Source: Rhodospirillales bacterium 69-11 (GTDB lineage Bacteria > Pseudomonadota > Alphaproteobacteria > Acetobacterales > Acetobacteraceae). From it: a stretch of DNA of 35,713 nucleotides. The translations under genes were made by a program, and so were the position numbers. Under the pieces are notes generated by a model that saw only the letters and a list, made by a program, of their open reading frames with translations, had not been told where the DNA came from and ran no database searches. The stretch is taken from contig MKTV01000005.1 of NCBI GenBank assembly GCA_001898425.1, forward strand, positions 120,163 to 155,875, given 5' to 3'. Positions 15,475 through 24,036 of the stretch are shown here, piece by piece. Within the stretch, counting starts at the first letter, position 1; the number at the start of each line of letters is the position of its first letter.

Positions 15475-17202
15475 GTGCGACGATCACGGTCCCTCCGCTG
15501 CCGCCCCGCCATGATCGGCGGAACCGCCGCCGTACTGGCGCTGGCGGCCCCTGGGGGCGCCGGCGCCTTCCCCTACCTCGATCCGACCAACGCGGAGACC
15601 AGCCCGGCCGTCACCGATCTCAGGCCGGTCGAGACGCAGGATCTGCGCCGCCAGTTGCAGCTGTCGGAAGGCATCGCCCCGCCGCCCGGCGGCGGCTGGA
15701 CCATCGTCCCCCGCCTCGAGATCGACGAAGCCGTCAACGACAACATCTTCCAGCTCGGACGTCCCCGCCGCGCCGACCTGGTCACCTACGTCACGCCATC
15801 CCTCGCGATCGCGGCCGACACGTCCCACCTGACGCTCACCCTGGACTGGGCGCCCAGCATGGCGCTGTACCTGCAGAACGGGTCGCAGAACCTGCTCACG
15901 CAGCAGCTCTCCACCGTCGGGCTGCTGACGCTGGTGCCCGATCGGTTCTACGTCGACCTGCGCGCCGCCGCTGCCGTACAGGCGACCAACGGCGGGTTTG
16001 CGGGCGCGGGCGCACTGGCCCTCGCCAACCCCTCCGGCGGCGTGGGCGCGGCCGGGTCGGGCGCCGCAGGCTTGGGCCTCGCCAGGAACAACACCAGCCA
16101 GACGTTCAGCGCGGGGGTCTCCCCCTACACGATCGGACGGCTGGGCGGGGCCGGCGACTACAAGATCGGCGCCTCGGTGAACGTCGCCCACGTCGATACC
16201 GTCGGGCGCGGGACGGGCCCGTACGCCCTCGGCGCCGCCAGCGGCGCGCAGACCCTGGTGACGACCGAACAGCTCGCGCGGTTCAGCAGCGGCGACACGC
16301 TCGACCGCGTGCAGGACGTGCTCACGATCGACCTCAGCCAGTCGAGCGGCTCCTACGACCGGACGAGCATCTTCGGCCAGCCGGTGCCGAACACCTCGAC
16401 CTCTTCGACCCGCGAGACGGTGAGCAACCAGGTGACCTGGCGGTGGGACGAGCATGTCGCGGTGTTCGCGTCCCTGGGCTGGGAATCGCTCCGCTATACC
16501 GGGACGAACGGCTACAGCCTGGACGAGGCGACCTGGAGCATCGGGACGACGCTGTCGCCCGATCCCGACAGTTTCCTCACGCTCAGCTACGGTCACCAGA
16601 ACGGCGCCAACTCCTTGCGCCTGAGCGGGCGATGGGCGGTCACCGGCCGCACCACGCTGACCGCGAGCTACGGCAGTTCGGTCGGGACCCAGCTGCAGAA
16701 CCTGCAGAGCCGGCTGAACCTCGCCGCCGCGAACGCGTCCGGCGGGCTGGTCGATGCGCAGACCGGCGGCTCCCTCGTCGACGGCACGTCGCTGCTGCCG
16801 ATCCAGCCGGGCGTCTACCGGTTCGACACGTTCAGCCTGAACGGCACCACCGCGTGGGATCGCGACCTCGTCACCCTCGCCCTCGGCTTCACCCGCCAGA
16901 CGAATGTCGGGTCGGGCCTCGGCGCCAACACCGCGAGCGAGACGAAGTATCTGAGCGCGCAATGGCGCCATGACCTGTCGCCCGTGACGAGTTTCACCGC
17001 CGGCATGTCGTACAGCCGGGTGGGCTATCTCACCGCCGGCGGGAACACGCGCTACGTCGTGGCGAGCCTGCTCGTGCAGCAACGGCTGAACGAGACGCTC
17101 ACGGCCTTCGGCCGCTACCTGTTCGTCGACCAGGCCTCGGTGATCCCGAACCAGACGATGTACCAGAACGTCGCCCTGGTCGGCGTTAGCAAGCAGTTCT
17201 GA
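15475..17202 (+). CDS. XrtA-system outer-membrane beta-barrel protein (TIGR03016-like)
   Basis: A 575-residue exported protein starting at GTG 15475, with a signal peptide ending GGAGA before FPYLDP. The mature part is rich in alternating polar/hydrophobic strands (for example TLTLDWAPSMALYLQNG, TLTASYGSSVGTQLQNL, SFTAGMSYSRVGYLTAG) and ends with F, the usual last residue of outer-membrane barrels recognised by the BAM complex. A G/A-rich insertion (about 180-205) probably forms a loop. The family occurs in exosortase A polysaccharide loci and is thought to serve as the outer-membrane pore or secretin-like partner. An ATG at 15511 is possible but would remove the basic n-region. Confidence 0.85.
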   Translation: MRRSRSLRCRPAMIGGTAAVLALAAPGGAGAFPYLDPTNAETSPAVTDLRPVETQDLRRQLQLSEGIAPPPGGGWTIVPRLEIDEAVNDNIFQLGRPRRADLVTYVTPSLAIAADTSHLTLTLDWAPSMALYLQNGSQNLLTQQLSTVGLLTLVPDRFYVDLRAAAAVQATNGGFAGAGALALANPSGGVGAAGSGAAGLGLARNNTSQTFSAGVSPYTIGRLGGAGDYKIGASVNVAHVDTVGRGTGPYALGAASGAQTLVTTEQLARFSSGDTLDRVQDVLTIDLSQSSGSYDRTSIFGQPVPNTSTSSTRETVSNQVTWRWDEHVAVFASLGWESLRYTGTNGYSLDEATWSIGTTLSPDPDSFLTLSYGHQNGANSLRLSGRWAVTGRTTLTASYGSSVGTQLQNLQSRLNLAAANASGGLVDAQTGGSLVDGTSLLPIQPGVYRFDTFSLNGTTAWDRDLVTLALGFTRQTNVGSGLGANTASETKYLSAQWRHDLSPVTSFTAGMSYSRVGYLTAGGNTRYVVASLLVQQRLNETLTAFGRYLFVDQASVIPNQTMYQNVALVGVSKQF

Positions 17203-17218
17203 GGCAGGGAGCCACGCG

Positions 17219-18175
17219 ATGTACCAGGGCTTCTACGGCTTCGAGACGATCCCCTTCCTGCTCACGCCGGACAGCCGCTTCTTCTTCGGCTCCGCCGGCC
17301 ACAGCCGCGCCATCGCGCATCTCGTCTACGGGCTGGCGCAGCAGGAAGGGTTCGTCGTCATCACCGGCGACGTGGGGGCGGGCAAGACCACGCTGGTGGA
17401 GCAGCTTCGCACCCAGCTCGACCCGGCGGCCTACGCGCTGGCGCGCGTCGTCACCACGCAGGTGAACGGCGACGACCTGCTGCGCCTCGCGCTCGCCGAT
17501 TTCGGCGTGGACGCGGAACCCGGGATCGACAAGGCGACGCTGCTGCGCCGCTTCGAGGCCTTCATGCGCACGTGCCGAGCGGCCGATCGACGTTGCGTGC
17601 TGGTGGTCGACGAGGTGCAGGCGCTGTCTCTCGCGGCACTCGAGGAACTGCGCATGCTGTCCAACGTCACGGTGGACGGAAGCGCCTGCCTGCAGATCGT
17701 GCTGCTCGGTCAGCCGCAGTTCCGCCCGACCCTCGCGCGCGCCGATCTCGAGCAGCTGCGTCAGCGCGTGCTCGCTTCCTATCATCTCGGGCCGCTCGAT
17801 GCGGCGGAGACGCGGCGCTACGTGGAGCACCGGCTGCGCGTTGCCGGATGGCGGGAAGATCCCGCGTGGGATACGGCGGCCTTCGACGCGCTGCATCGCC
17901 ACACGGGCGGCATCCCGCGCCGCATCAACACGCTCTGCGGCCGCGTGCTGCTCTATGGCGCGCTGGAGGAGGCGCACCGCATCACCGCAGCGATGGTCGA
18001 TCTCGCCGCGGGCGAACTCGCGCAGGACCTGGGTCTTGGCGCAGCCGCGGTGGCGGCGGCGGAGGCCGGATCGGCGCTGCAGCGGATCGACGCGCTGGAG
18101 GACACCGTGGCGCGGCACGACCGCGTCATGCGGCGGCTGCTCGACCTGCTGAACGCGATGCAGGAGCGGCCATGA
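17219..18175 (+). CDS. XrtA-associated ATPase (ExeA/GspA-like AAA)
   Basis: A 318-residue cytoplasmic ATPase. It begins MYQGFYGFETIPF, typical of the ExeA-like group, with Walker A GDVGAGKTT (50-58), Walker B VLVVDE (127-132) and the downstream sensor GGIPRRINTLC. The C-terminal 50 residues (around AGSALQRIDALEDTVARHD) look like a coiled coil. It matches the pepcterm ATPase family (TIGR03015). Its exact role is not established; by analogy with ExeA it may help assemble an envelope complex. The stop overlaps the next start by 4 bases (ATGA), beginning a chain of four such overlaps. Confidence 0.92.
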   Translation: MYQGFYGFETIPFLLTPDSRFFFGSAGHSRAIAHLVYGLAQQEGFVVITGDVGAGKTTLVEQLRTQLDPAAYALARVVTTQVNGDDLLRLALADFGVDAEPGIDKATLLRRFEAFMRTCRAADRRCVLVVDEVQALSLAALEELRMLSNVTVDGSACLQIVLLGQPQFRPTLARADLEQLRQRVLASYHLGPLDAAETRRYVEHRLRVAGWREDPAWDTAAFDALHRHTGGIPRRINTLCGRVLLYGALEEAHRITAAMVDLAAGELAQDLGLGAAAVAAAEAGSALQRIDALEDTVARHDRVMRRLLDLLNAMQERP

Positions 18176-19086
18176 GCGCTCCCTCGACCGTCGTCCAGGC
18201 CACCGCGCGCGACGGCGCGATGGATGCTGGCATCGTCAACGCGATGACGGTGGACGTGGAGGATTACTTCCAGGTCCAGGCCTTCGCCGGAACCGTCGCG
18301 CGCCGCGACTGGGACCGCTTCCCGTCCCGGGTCGAGGCGAACACCGACCGCCTGCTCGAGACCTTCGCCGCATCGGGCGCGCGGGCGACGTTCTTCACGC
18401 TGGGCTGGGTCGCGCGGCGGCATCCTGCCCTGATCCGCCGCATCGTCGCCGGCGGCCACGAGCTTGCCAGCCATGGCTGGGACCATACACGCGCCGACGC
18501 GCAGGATCCCGCGGCGTTCCGCGCCGACGTGAGCCGCGCGCGCGCGGTGCTGGAGGATGCGGGCGGGGTCTGCGTGCGGGGCTACCGCGCCGCGACGTTC
18601 TCGATCGGTGCTCGCAATCTCTGGGCCTTCCGCGTGCTGGAGGAGGCGGGATACCGCTATTCCTCGTCGATCAACCCGATCCGGCACGATCTGTACGGCA
18701 TGCCCGACGCGCCCCGCGTGCCGTTCCGGCCGGGGGGCGGCATGGTGTGGGAATTCCCGATGACCACCGTACGGGCGTTCGGCCGCAATTGGCCCTGCGC
18801 CGGCGGCGGGTATTTTCGCCTGCTGCCCGACGCCCTCTATCGCGCCGGCCTCCGCCGGGTGAACGCGCGGGACGGGTGGCCGGCGATCTTCTACCTCCAC
18901 CCGTGGGAAATCGATCCGGACCAGCCGCGCATCGCGGGCGTCCGGTGGAAGTCCCGCCTGCGGCACTACACCAATCTGGACCGCATGCTGCCGGCCCTGT
19001 GCGGCGTGCTGCGCGCGGCACATTGGGACCGGATGGACCGCGTCTTCGCGCCGCAGCTGGCCGACCCCGGACGGGGCGACGCATGA
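18172..19086 (+). CDS. XrtA-system polysaccharide deacetylase (NodB/CE4)
   Basis: A 304-residue carbohydrate esterase. The start at ATG 18172 is fixed by the ATGA overlap with the upstream gene. The NodB domain has motif 1 TVDVEDY (26-32), motif 2 ASHGWDH with metal ligands His101 and His105, a YRAATFSIG motif and a C-terminal FYLHPWEIDPDQPR segment, as in TIGR03006. No signal peptide is visible, so it either acts on cytoplasmic precursors or is exported by another route. It should remove N-acetyl groups from an amino sugar in the exopolysaccharide. Its stop overlaps the next gene by ATGA. Confidence 0.92.
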   Translation: MSAPSTVVQATARDGAMDAGIVNAMTVDVEDYFQVQAFAGTVARRDWDRFPSRVEANTDRLLETFAASGARATFFTLGWVARRHPALIRRIVAGGHELASHGWDHTRADAQDPAAFRADVSRARAVLEDAGGVCVRGYRAATFSIGARNLWAFRVLEEAGYRYSSSINPIRHDLYGMPDAPRVPFRPGGGMVWEFPMTTVRAFGRNWPCAGGGYFRLLPDALYRAGLRRVNARDGWPAIFYLHPWEIDPDQPRIAGVRWKSRLRHYTNLDRMLPALCGVLRAAHWDRMDRVFAPQLADPGRGDA

Positions 19087-20114
19087 GCCTGCGTCTCCGC
19101 CCGCTCGAACGTGCAAGCGCTCCGGCGTGGGACGCGTTCGTCGCCGCCATGCCGGACGGCACGTTCTGCCACCGCGCCGGCTGGGCGCATGTGCTGGAGA
19201 CCGCGTTCGGCCATCGCAGCCACTACGTCTATGCCGAACGGGACGGGGCCATCGTGGGCGTGCTGCCGCTCGCACGCATGCGCTCGCTGCTGTTCGGCCA
19301 CAGCCTCGTCTCCAGCCCGTTCTGCGTCTATGGCGGCCCGCTCGCGGCCGACGAGGAGGCGCGCCGGGCGCTGGAGGAGCGCGCGGAGGCCCTGCGCGCG
19401 GCGATGGGTGCGACCGTGCTGGAGTTCCGCGAGCGGCGGCGGGTCGACAGCGACTGGCCCTGCCGCGACGACCTCTACGTGACGTTCCGGCGTCCGATCG
19501 GCGCGGATCACGACGCCAACATGAAGGCGATCCCGCGCAAGCAGCGCGCCATGGTGCGCAAGGGGCTGCAGAACGGGCTTCGCTCTGTCGCGAACCAGGA
19601 CGTGCGCACCCTGCATGCGATCTACGCCGAGAGCGTGCGCAATCTCGGCACGCCGGTGATGGCGCGGCGCTACTTCGCACTGCTGGCGGAGACGTTCCGC
19701 GATGCCTGCGACGTCGTGACCGTGCTGGACGGGGACAGGCCGATCGCGGCCGTCCTGAACTTCTACTGGCGCGAGGAGGTGCTGCCCTATTACGGCGGCG
19801 GCCTCGCCGCGGCGCGCCAGCGTGCCGGCAACGACTTCATGTACTGGGAGGTCATGCGTCGCGCCGCCGATCGCGGCTGCCGGATGTTCGATTTCGGCCG
19901 CAGCAAGACGGGCACCGGCGCCTTCGCCTTCAAGCACAATTGGGGGTTCGAGCCGACGCCGCTCGCCTATCGCTACCGGCTCGCGCCAGGCGCCGCGATC
20001 CCCGACCACAACCCGCTCAACCCGAAATACCGGCTGTTCATCGCCGCCTGGAAGCGCCTGCCGCTCGCGCTCGCCAACCGGCTGGGTCCGCCCTTGGTCC
20101 GAGGCCTCGGATGA
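19083..20114 (+). CDS. FemAB-family XrtA/PEP-CTERM-associated protein
   Basis: A 343-residue cytoplasmic protein of the TIGR03019 group. The two-GNAT FemAB-like fold is shown by the conserved phrases NLGTPVMARRYFALL, PYYGGGLAAARQRAGNDFMY and, near the C-terminus, MFDFGRSKTGTGAFAFKHNW followed by GFEPTPL. Relatives transfer amino acids or acyl groups to cell-wall or glycan precursors; the donor and acceptor of this subgroup are unknown. It is bound by ATGA overlaps to the deacetylase before and the glycosyltransferase after, which suggests it acts on the same glycan, perhaps on an amino group exposed by the deacetylase (inference). Confidence 0.9.
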   Translation: MSLRLRPLERASAPAWDAFVAAMPDGTFCHRAGWAHVLETAFGHRSHYVYAERDGAIVGVLPLARMRSLLFGHSLVSSPFCVYGGPLAADEEARRALEERAEALRAAMGATVLEFRERRRVDSDWPCRDDLYVTFRRPIGADHDANMKAIPRKQRAMVRKGLQNGLRSVANQDVRTLHAIYAESVRNLGTPVMARRYFALLAETFRDACDVVTVLDGDRPIAAVLNFYWREEVLPYYGGGLAAARQRAGNDFMYWEVMRRAADRGCRMFDFGRSKTGTGAFAFKHNWGFEPTPLAYRYRLAPGAAIPDHNPLNPKYRLFIAAWKRLPLALANRLGPPLVRGLG

Positions 20115-21325
20115 GCCGGCCACCGCTCCTGTTCCTGACGCAGCGCCTGCCCTATCCGCCGATCAAGGGCGAGAAGATACGGACGCTGCACATCCTGCAC
20201 CGGCTGCGCCAGTGGTACGACGTGCATCTCGGCTGCCTGATCGACGATCCGGCCGACTGGTCGCACGTGGACGCGGTGCGTAGGCTCTGTCGCGACCTCT
20301 ACGTCGCCCCGCTCGATCGCCGCGGCGCGCGGCTCACCTGCCTGCGCGGGCTGCTGACCGGCGAGGCCCTGAGCGTCGTATTCTTCCGCGACCGGGGCCT
20401 GCAGGACTGGGTGCGGCGCGTCATGGCGGAGCTGCGTCCGACCGTGTTCGTGAACTCCTCCAACATGGCGCCCTACGTGCTCGACTTGCCGCGCACGGGA
20501 CCATGCCTGGTGGATCTCGCCGACGTCGATTCCGAGAAATGGCGCGCCTATGCCGCGGCCGCGCGCGGCCCGATGCGCCTGGTCTATCGACGTGAGTGGC
20601 GCCACGTCGCCACGCTCGAGCGCCGGATCGCGACCGAGTGCGACCTCGCGAGCTTCGTCTCCCCGGCGGAGGCGGCGCTGTTCGCGCGCCTCGTTCCCGA
20701 CCAGGCGCACAAGGTCCGCGCAATCAGCAGCGGGGTCGACTTCCGCCACTTCGATCCGGCCGAGACGCATGCGGCGCCGTTCGACCCGGCGGTGCCGAAC
20801 CTCGTCTTCACCGGGACGATGGACTACGCGCCGAACGTGGATGCGGTCACGTGGTTCGCCACCGACGTGTTGCCGCTGATCCGAGCCCGCCTGCCGGACG
20901 CGCAGTTCCACGTGGTCGGCGCTCATCCCGCACCGGCGGTCCAGGCGCTCGCGCGTCGTCCGAGCGTGCATGTGACGGGACGGGTGGCGGATGTGCGGCC
21001 TTACCTCGCGCATGCCGCGGTTGCGGTGGCGCCGCTGCGCATCGCCCGCGGCATCCAGAACAAGGTGCTGGAGGCGATGGCGATGGCGAGACCCGTCGTG
21101 GTCACGAGCGGTGCGCTCGAGGGGATCGACGCGATCCCCGGCCGCGACCTGCTGCTGGCCGATGCGGCCGAGGCCTTCGCCGCGGCGTGCTGCCGTCTGG
21201 TCGAGCGCCCCGACCTCGCCGCCGCCCTCGGCGCTGCTGCCCGCGCGCGGGTGGTCGCCCACTACGATTGGGCCACCTGCCTTGCCGGGTTCGACGACCT
21301 GCTGTGCCCCGCGGAGGCCGCATGA
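20111..21325 (+). CDS. XrtA-system GT4 glycosyltransferase (TIGR03087 type)
   Basis: A 404-residue GT-B enzyme. The N-terminus (LLFLTQRLPYPPIKGEKIRT) is diagnostic of the PEP-CTERM sugar transferase group 1 family. The C-terminal domain has NLVFTGTMDYAPNVDAVTWF, FHVVGAHPAP and the donor-binding stretch RGIQNKVLEAMAMARPVV. It should add a sugar to the lipid-linked repeat unit. Start and stop both lie in ATGA overlaps with neighbours, so expression is coupled to FemAB upstream and xrtA downstream. Confidence 0.92.
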   Translation: MSRPPLLFLTQRLPYPPIKGEKIRTLHILHRLRQWYDVHLGCLIDDPADWSHVDAVRRLCRDLYVAPLDRRGARLTCLRGLLTGEALSVVFFRDRGLQDWVRRVMAELRPTVFVNSSNMAPYVLDLPRTGPCLVDLADVDSEKWRAYAAAARGPMRLVYRREWRHVATLERRIATECDLASFVSPAEAALFARLVPDQAHKVRAISSGVDFRHFDPAETHAAPFDPAVPNLVFTGTMDYAPNVDAVTWFATDVLPLIRARLPDAQFHVVGAHPAPAVQALARRPSVHVTGRVADVRPYLAHAAVAVAPLRIARGIQNKVLEAMAMARPVVVTSGALEGIDAIPGRDLLLADAAEAFAAACCRLVERPDLAAALGAAARARVVAHYDWATCLAGFDDLLCPAEAA

Positions 21326-22956
21326 GCGGCTCGCCCGCCGGAGACCGCATCCGCGACCCGATCGGCGGGGGCCACATGCGCGGGCTCCCCGCCATTCGCG
21401 CCTTCGCGCGGTTTGCGACCAGCCCTGCGTCCCTGGCCATCGGCCTCGGGCTCCTGCTGCTGGGCGTGCTGTTCCATGCCGAGGCCCGCGCCGCGGTCCA
21501 GGTCTGGATCGCCTCCACTGCCTACACCCATTGCTGGCTGGTGTTGCCGATCGCCGTGTGGCTTGCCTGGGACCGTCGTGCCGTCCTGCGCACCGTGCCG
21601 GTGCGGCCCGCGCCCTGGGCGGCGCTGCTTGCGCTCCCGGTGGCCGCCGGGTGGTTCGCCGCCGAACGGCTGGGGATCATGGAGGGGCGGCAGCTCATGG
21701 CGCTCACCCTGGTCGAGCTGCTGGCGCTTGCGGTGCTGGGCTGGCGCATGGCGCGCGCGGCCGCCGGGCCACTGCTGTACCTCTATTTCCTGGTCCCGTT
21801 CGGCGCGTTCCTCGTGCCCTGGCTGCAGGACGTCACCACGGTGTTCGTCCGCTGGGGGCTCTCCATCCTCGGCGTGCCCGCCTATGTCGACGGCTGGATC
21901 ATCGAGATCCCGGAAGGCGTCTTCGTCATTGCCGAAGCCTGCGCCGGGCTGCGCTTCCTGATCGCGTCGATCGCCTTCGGCTGCCTCTATGCGCTGCTGA
22001 TGTATCGCAGCACCTGGCGACGGGCGGGGTTCATCCTGGCGTCGATCGTCGTGCCGATCGTCGCGAACGGGCTGCGCGCCCTCGGCATCGTCTGGCTGGG
22101 CCATGTTCTCGGCAGCGCCGAGGCGGCCGCCGCCGATCACGTGCTGTACGGGTGGATCTTCTTCTCGATCGTCATCCTGCTGCTGGTCCTGTTGGGCCTG
22201 CCGTTCCGGGAGGACGAGGCGTCGCCCCCCAGGCCCGCGGTCGCGCCGGCCTCCCGGGCGACGATGGGCGCCCCGACATCGCGGGCAGGCGCGATACCTG
22301 CGCGATCGGGCGCCACGTCCGGCACCGGCTTCCTCGCCGCCGCCCTGCTCCTCTGCGTGGTCGCGGCGACCGGCCCCGCGCTTGCGGCCGGCCTCGAGCG
22401 CCATGCGCGCGCCGATGCGCCGCCCGTCCGCCCGCTCGCCGTCGGTGCGGATTGCGTGACGACGGACGTCGTGCCGATCGCGCCGCGGGCCGGCGCCGGC
22501 CTCCGGCAGCGGGTGACCTGCGACGACCTTCCGCTCGTGCTGCGGATCGTCGTGTTCTCGCCGCGCAGCACCGCCGAACCCGTGCTGGACGAACGCCGCC
22601 GGCTCGATGGAGGCAATGGCGCGCAGGAGGCGATCCGAACGCAGGTGACGTGCGCCGGCGCACCGTCCCCGCTCTGGACGGTGACCGACATCCAGGATCC
22701 ACCCTTCGCCGCCGCAACCGCGCTCTGGGTCGGCGGCGCGCCGGCCGCCCTGGGTCTTAGGACGCGGTTGCGCATGGCCTGGACGAGCCTGGCGGGCGGC
22801 GCCATCGCGCCCGTGCTGATCGGCGTCATGCCGGAGGTCGACTGGACGGCGATCGACCCGGCCGCGCGCCGTCGCGTCGTCGAGCGGCTCGAGGCGTTTC
22901 TCCGCACGAACGCGACGTTCGCGCGCGAGGTGCCTCGCCTTGCGGGATCGCGCTGA
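21322..22956 (+). CDS. xrtA: exosortase A fused to a divergent EpsI-like domain
   Basis: A 544-residue inner-membrane protein. The N-terminal 300 residues have about eight membrane segments and the exosortase catalytic triad: Cys207 in EACAGLRFL, Arg252 in NGLRALG and His273 in ADHVLYGW. This enzyme cuts the PEP-CTERM signal of exported proteins and passes them to a surface acceptor. After an A/P/R-rich linker (about 300-335) and another hydrophobic segment comes a periplasmic domain (about 365-544) in the position of EpsI, but its usual YxxQ-type conserved phrases are not obvious, so it is a divergent or degenerate version. Start fixed by the ATGA overlap. No PEP-CTERM substrate is encoded in the window. 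Confidence 0.93.
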   Translation: MSGSPAGDRIRDPIGGGHMRGLPAIRAFARFATSPASLAIGLGLLLLGVLFHAEARAAVQVWIASTAYTHCWLVLPIAVWLAWDRRAVLRTVPVRPAPWAALLALPVAAGWFAAERLGIMEGRQLMALTLVELLALAVLGWRMARAAAGPLLYLYFLVPFGAFLVPWLQDVTTVFVRWGLSILGVPAYVDGWIIEIPEGVFVIAEACAGLRFLIASIAFGCLYALLMYRSTWRRAGFILASIVVPIVANGLRALGIVWLGHVLGSAEAAAADHVLYGWIFFSIVILLLVLLGLPFREDEASPPRPAVAPASRATMGAPTSRAGAIPARSGATSGTGFLAAALLLCVVAATGPALAAGLERHARADAPPVRPLAVGADCVTTDVVPIAPRAGAGLRQRVTCDDLPLVLRIVVFSPRSTAEPVLDERRRLDGGNGAQEAIRTQVTCAGAPSPLWTVTDIQDPPFAAATALWVGGAPAALGLRTRLRMAWTSLAGGAIAPVLIGVMPEVDWTAIDPAARRRVVERLEAFLRTNATFAREVPRLAGSR

Positions 22957-22959
22957 CCG

Positions 22960-24036
22960 ATGTCCCCGCGCGTTCTGCATGTCTTCCCGAGTTTCGCGTT
23001 GGGCGGCGCCCAGGCGCGGTTCGCCGCGTTGGCCAACCGGTTCGGGGCAGGCTTCCGCCACCAGGTGGTCGCCCTCGATGGCGACCTCGCGGCACGCGCG
23101 CGACTCGACCCCGCGCTCACGATCGACTTCCCCTCGGTGCCCGCGTCCAAGAACGCCATGCTCGGCAACGCGCTGCGCTTCCGGCGCCTGCTGCGGGACT
23201 GGCAGCCTGACCTCCTGGTCACCTGCAACTGGGGAGCGATCGAGTTCGCCCTGGCGAACCTGCCCCCGGTTGCGCGCCACCTGCACGTGGAGGACGGGTT
23301 CGGGCCCGACGAACGCCACGCGCAGCTTCCGCGCCGCGTCTGGCTGCGCCGGCTGGCGCTGCGCGGCAGCACCGTAGTGCTGCCGTCCCGCACGCTGGAT
23401 CGGATCGCCCGCGAGGTCTGGCGCCTGCCGCAGGCGCGCCTGCGCTTCGTGCCGAACGGCATCCCGACCGCCCGCTTCGCCGCGCCACCCCGGCCCGCGC
23501 GCGTGGAGCCGGTGATCGGCACCGTGGCCGCGCTGCGGCCCGAGAAGGCGCTCGACCGGCTGATCCGCGCCTTCGCCCGCCTGGCCGCGCACCGGCCGGC
23601 GCGGCTCGTCCTGGTGGGGGACGGGCCGGAGCGCGGCCGGCTGACGGCACTGGCCGCGTCCTGCGGCGTTGCGGACCGGGTCTGCTTCGCCGGCCACCAG
23701 GACGATGCGGCCCCGTACTACGCGGGATTCGACGTGTTCGCGCTGTCCTCCGACACGGAGCAGATGCCGCTGTCGGTCCTGGAGGCGATGGCCTCCGGCC
23801 TGCCAGTCGCCGCGACTGACGTGGGCGATGTCCGCGCCATGCTCGCCCTGGCGAACGCGCCGTTCGTGACGCCGTTGGACGAAACGGCGCTGGCCGGCGC
23901 ACTGGACCGGTTGTGCGCCGATGCCGCGCTGCGCCGCGGCTTGGGAGAGGCCAACCGCGCGCGAGCGGCGGCGGAGTTCGACGAGGCCGCGATGGCGGCT
24001 TCCTGGCGGGCGCTGTGGGACGGATCGGCGACCTGA
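22960..24036 (+). CDS. GT4-family glycosyltransferase, XrtA locus
   Basis: A 358-residue GT-B glycosyltransferase beginning MSPRVLHVFPSFALGGAQAR, where GGAQ is the typical N-terminal glycine loop. The second domain has FVPNGIPTARF, TVAALRPEKALDRLIRA, LVLVGDGPERGRL and the donor motif SDTEQMPLSVLEAMASGLPV (E-x7-E type). It resembles the second PEP-CTERM sugar transferase family (TIGR03088). It starts 3 bases after the xrtA stop and its last 22 bases overlap the predicted start of the next gene, so it is part of the same transcript. Confidence 0.88.
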   Translation: MSPRVLHVFPSFALGGAQARFAALANRFGAGFRHQVVALDGDLAARARLDPALTIDFPSVPASKNAMLGNALRFRRLLRDWQPDLLVTCNWGAIEFALANLPPVARHLHVEDGFGPDERHAQLPRRVWLRRLALRGSTVVLPSRTLDRIAREVWRLPQARLRFVPNGIPTARFAAPPRPARVEPVIGTVAALRPEKALDRLIRAFARLAAHRPARLVLVGDGPERGRLTALAASCGVADRVCFAGHQDDAAPYYAGFDVFALSSDTEQMPLSVLEAMASGLPVAATDVGDVRAMLALANAPFVTPLDETALAGALDRLCADAALRRGLGEANRARAAAEFDEAAMAASWRALWDGSAT

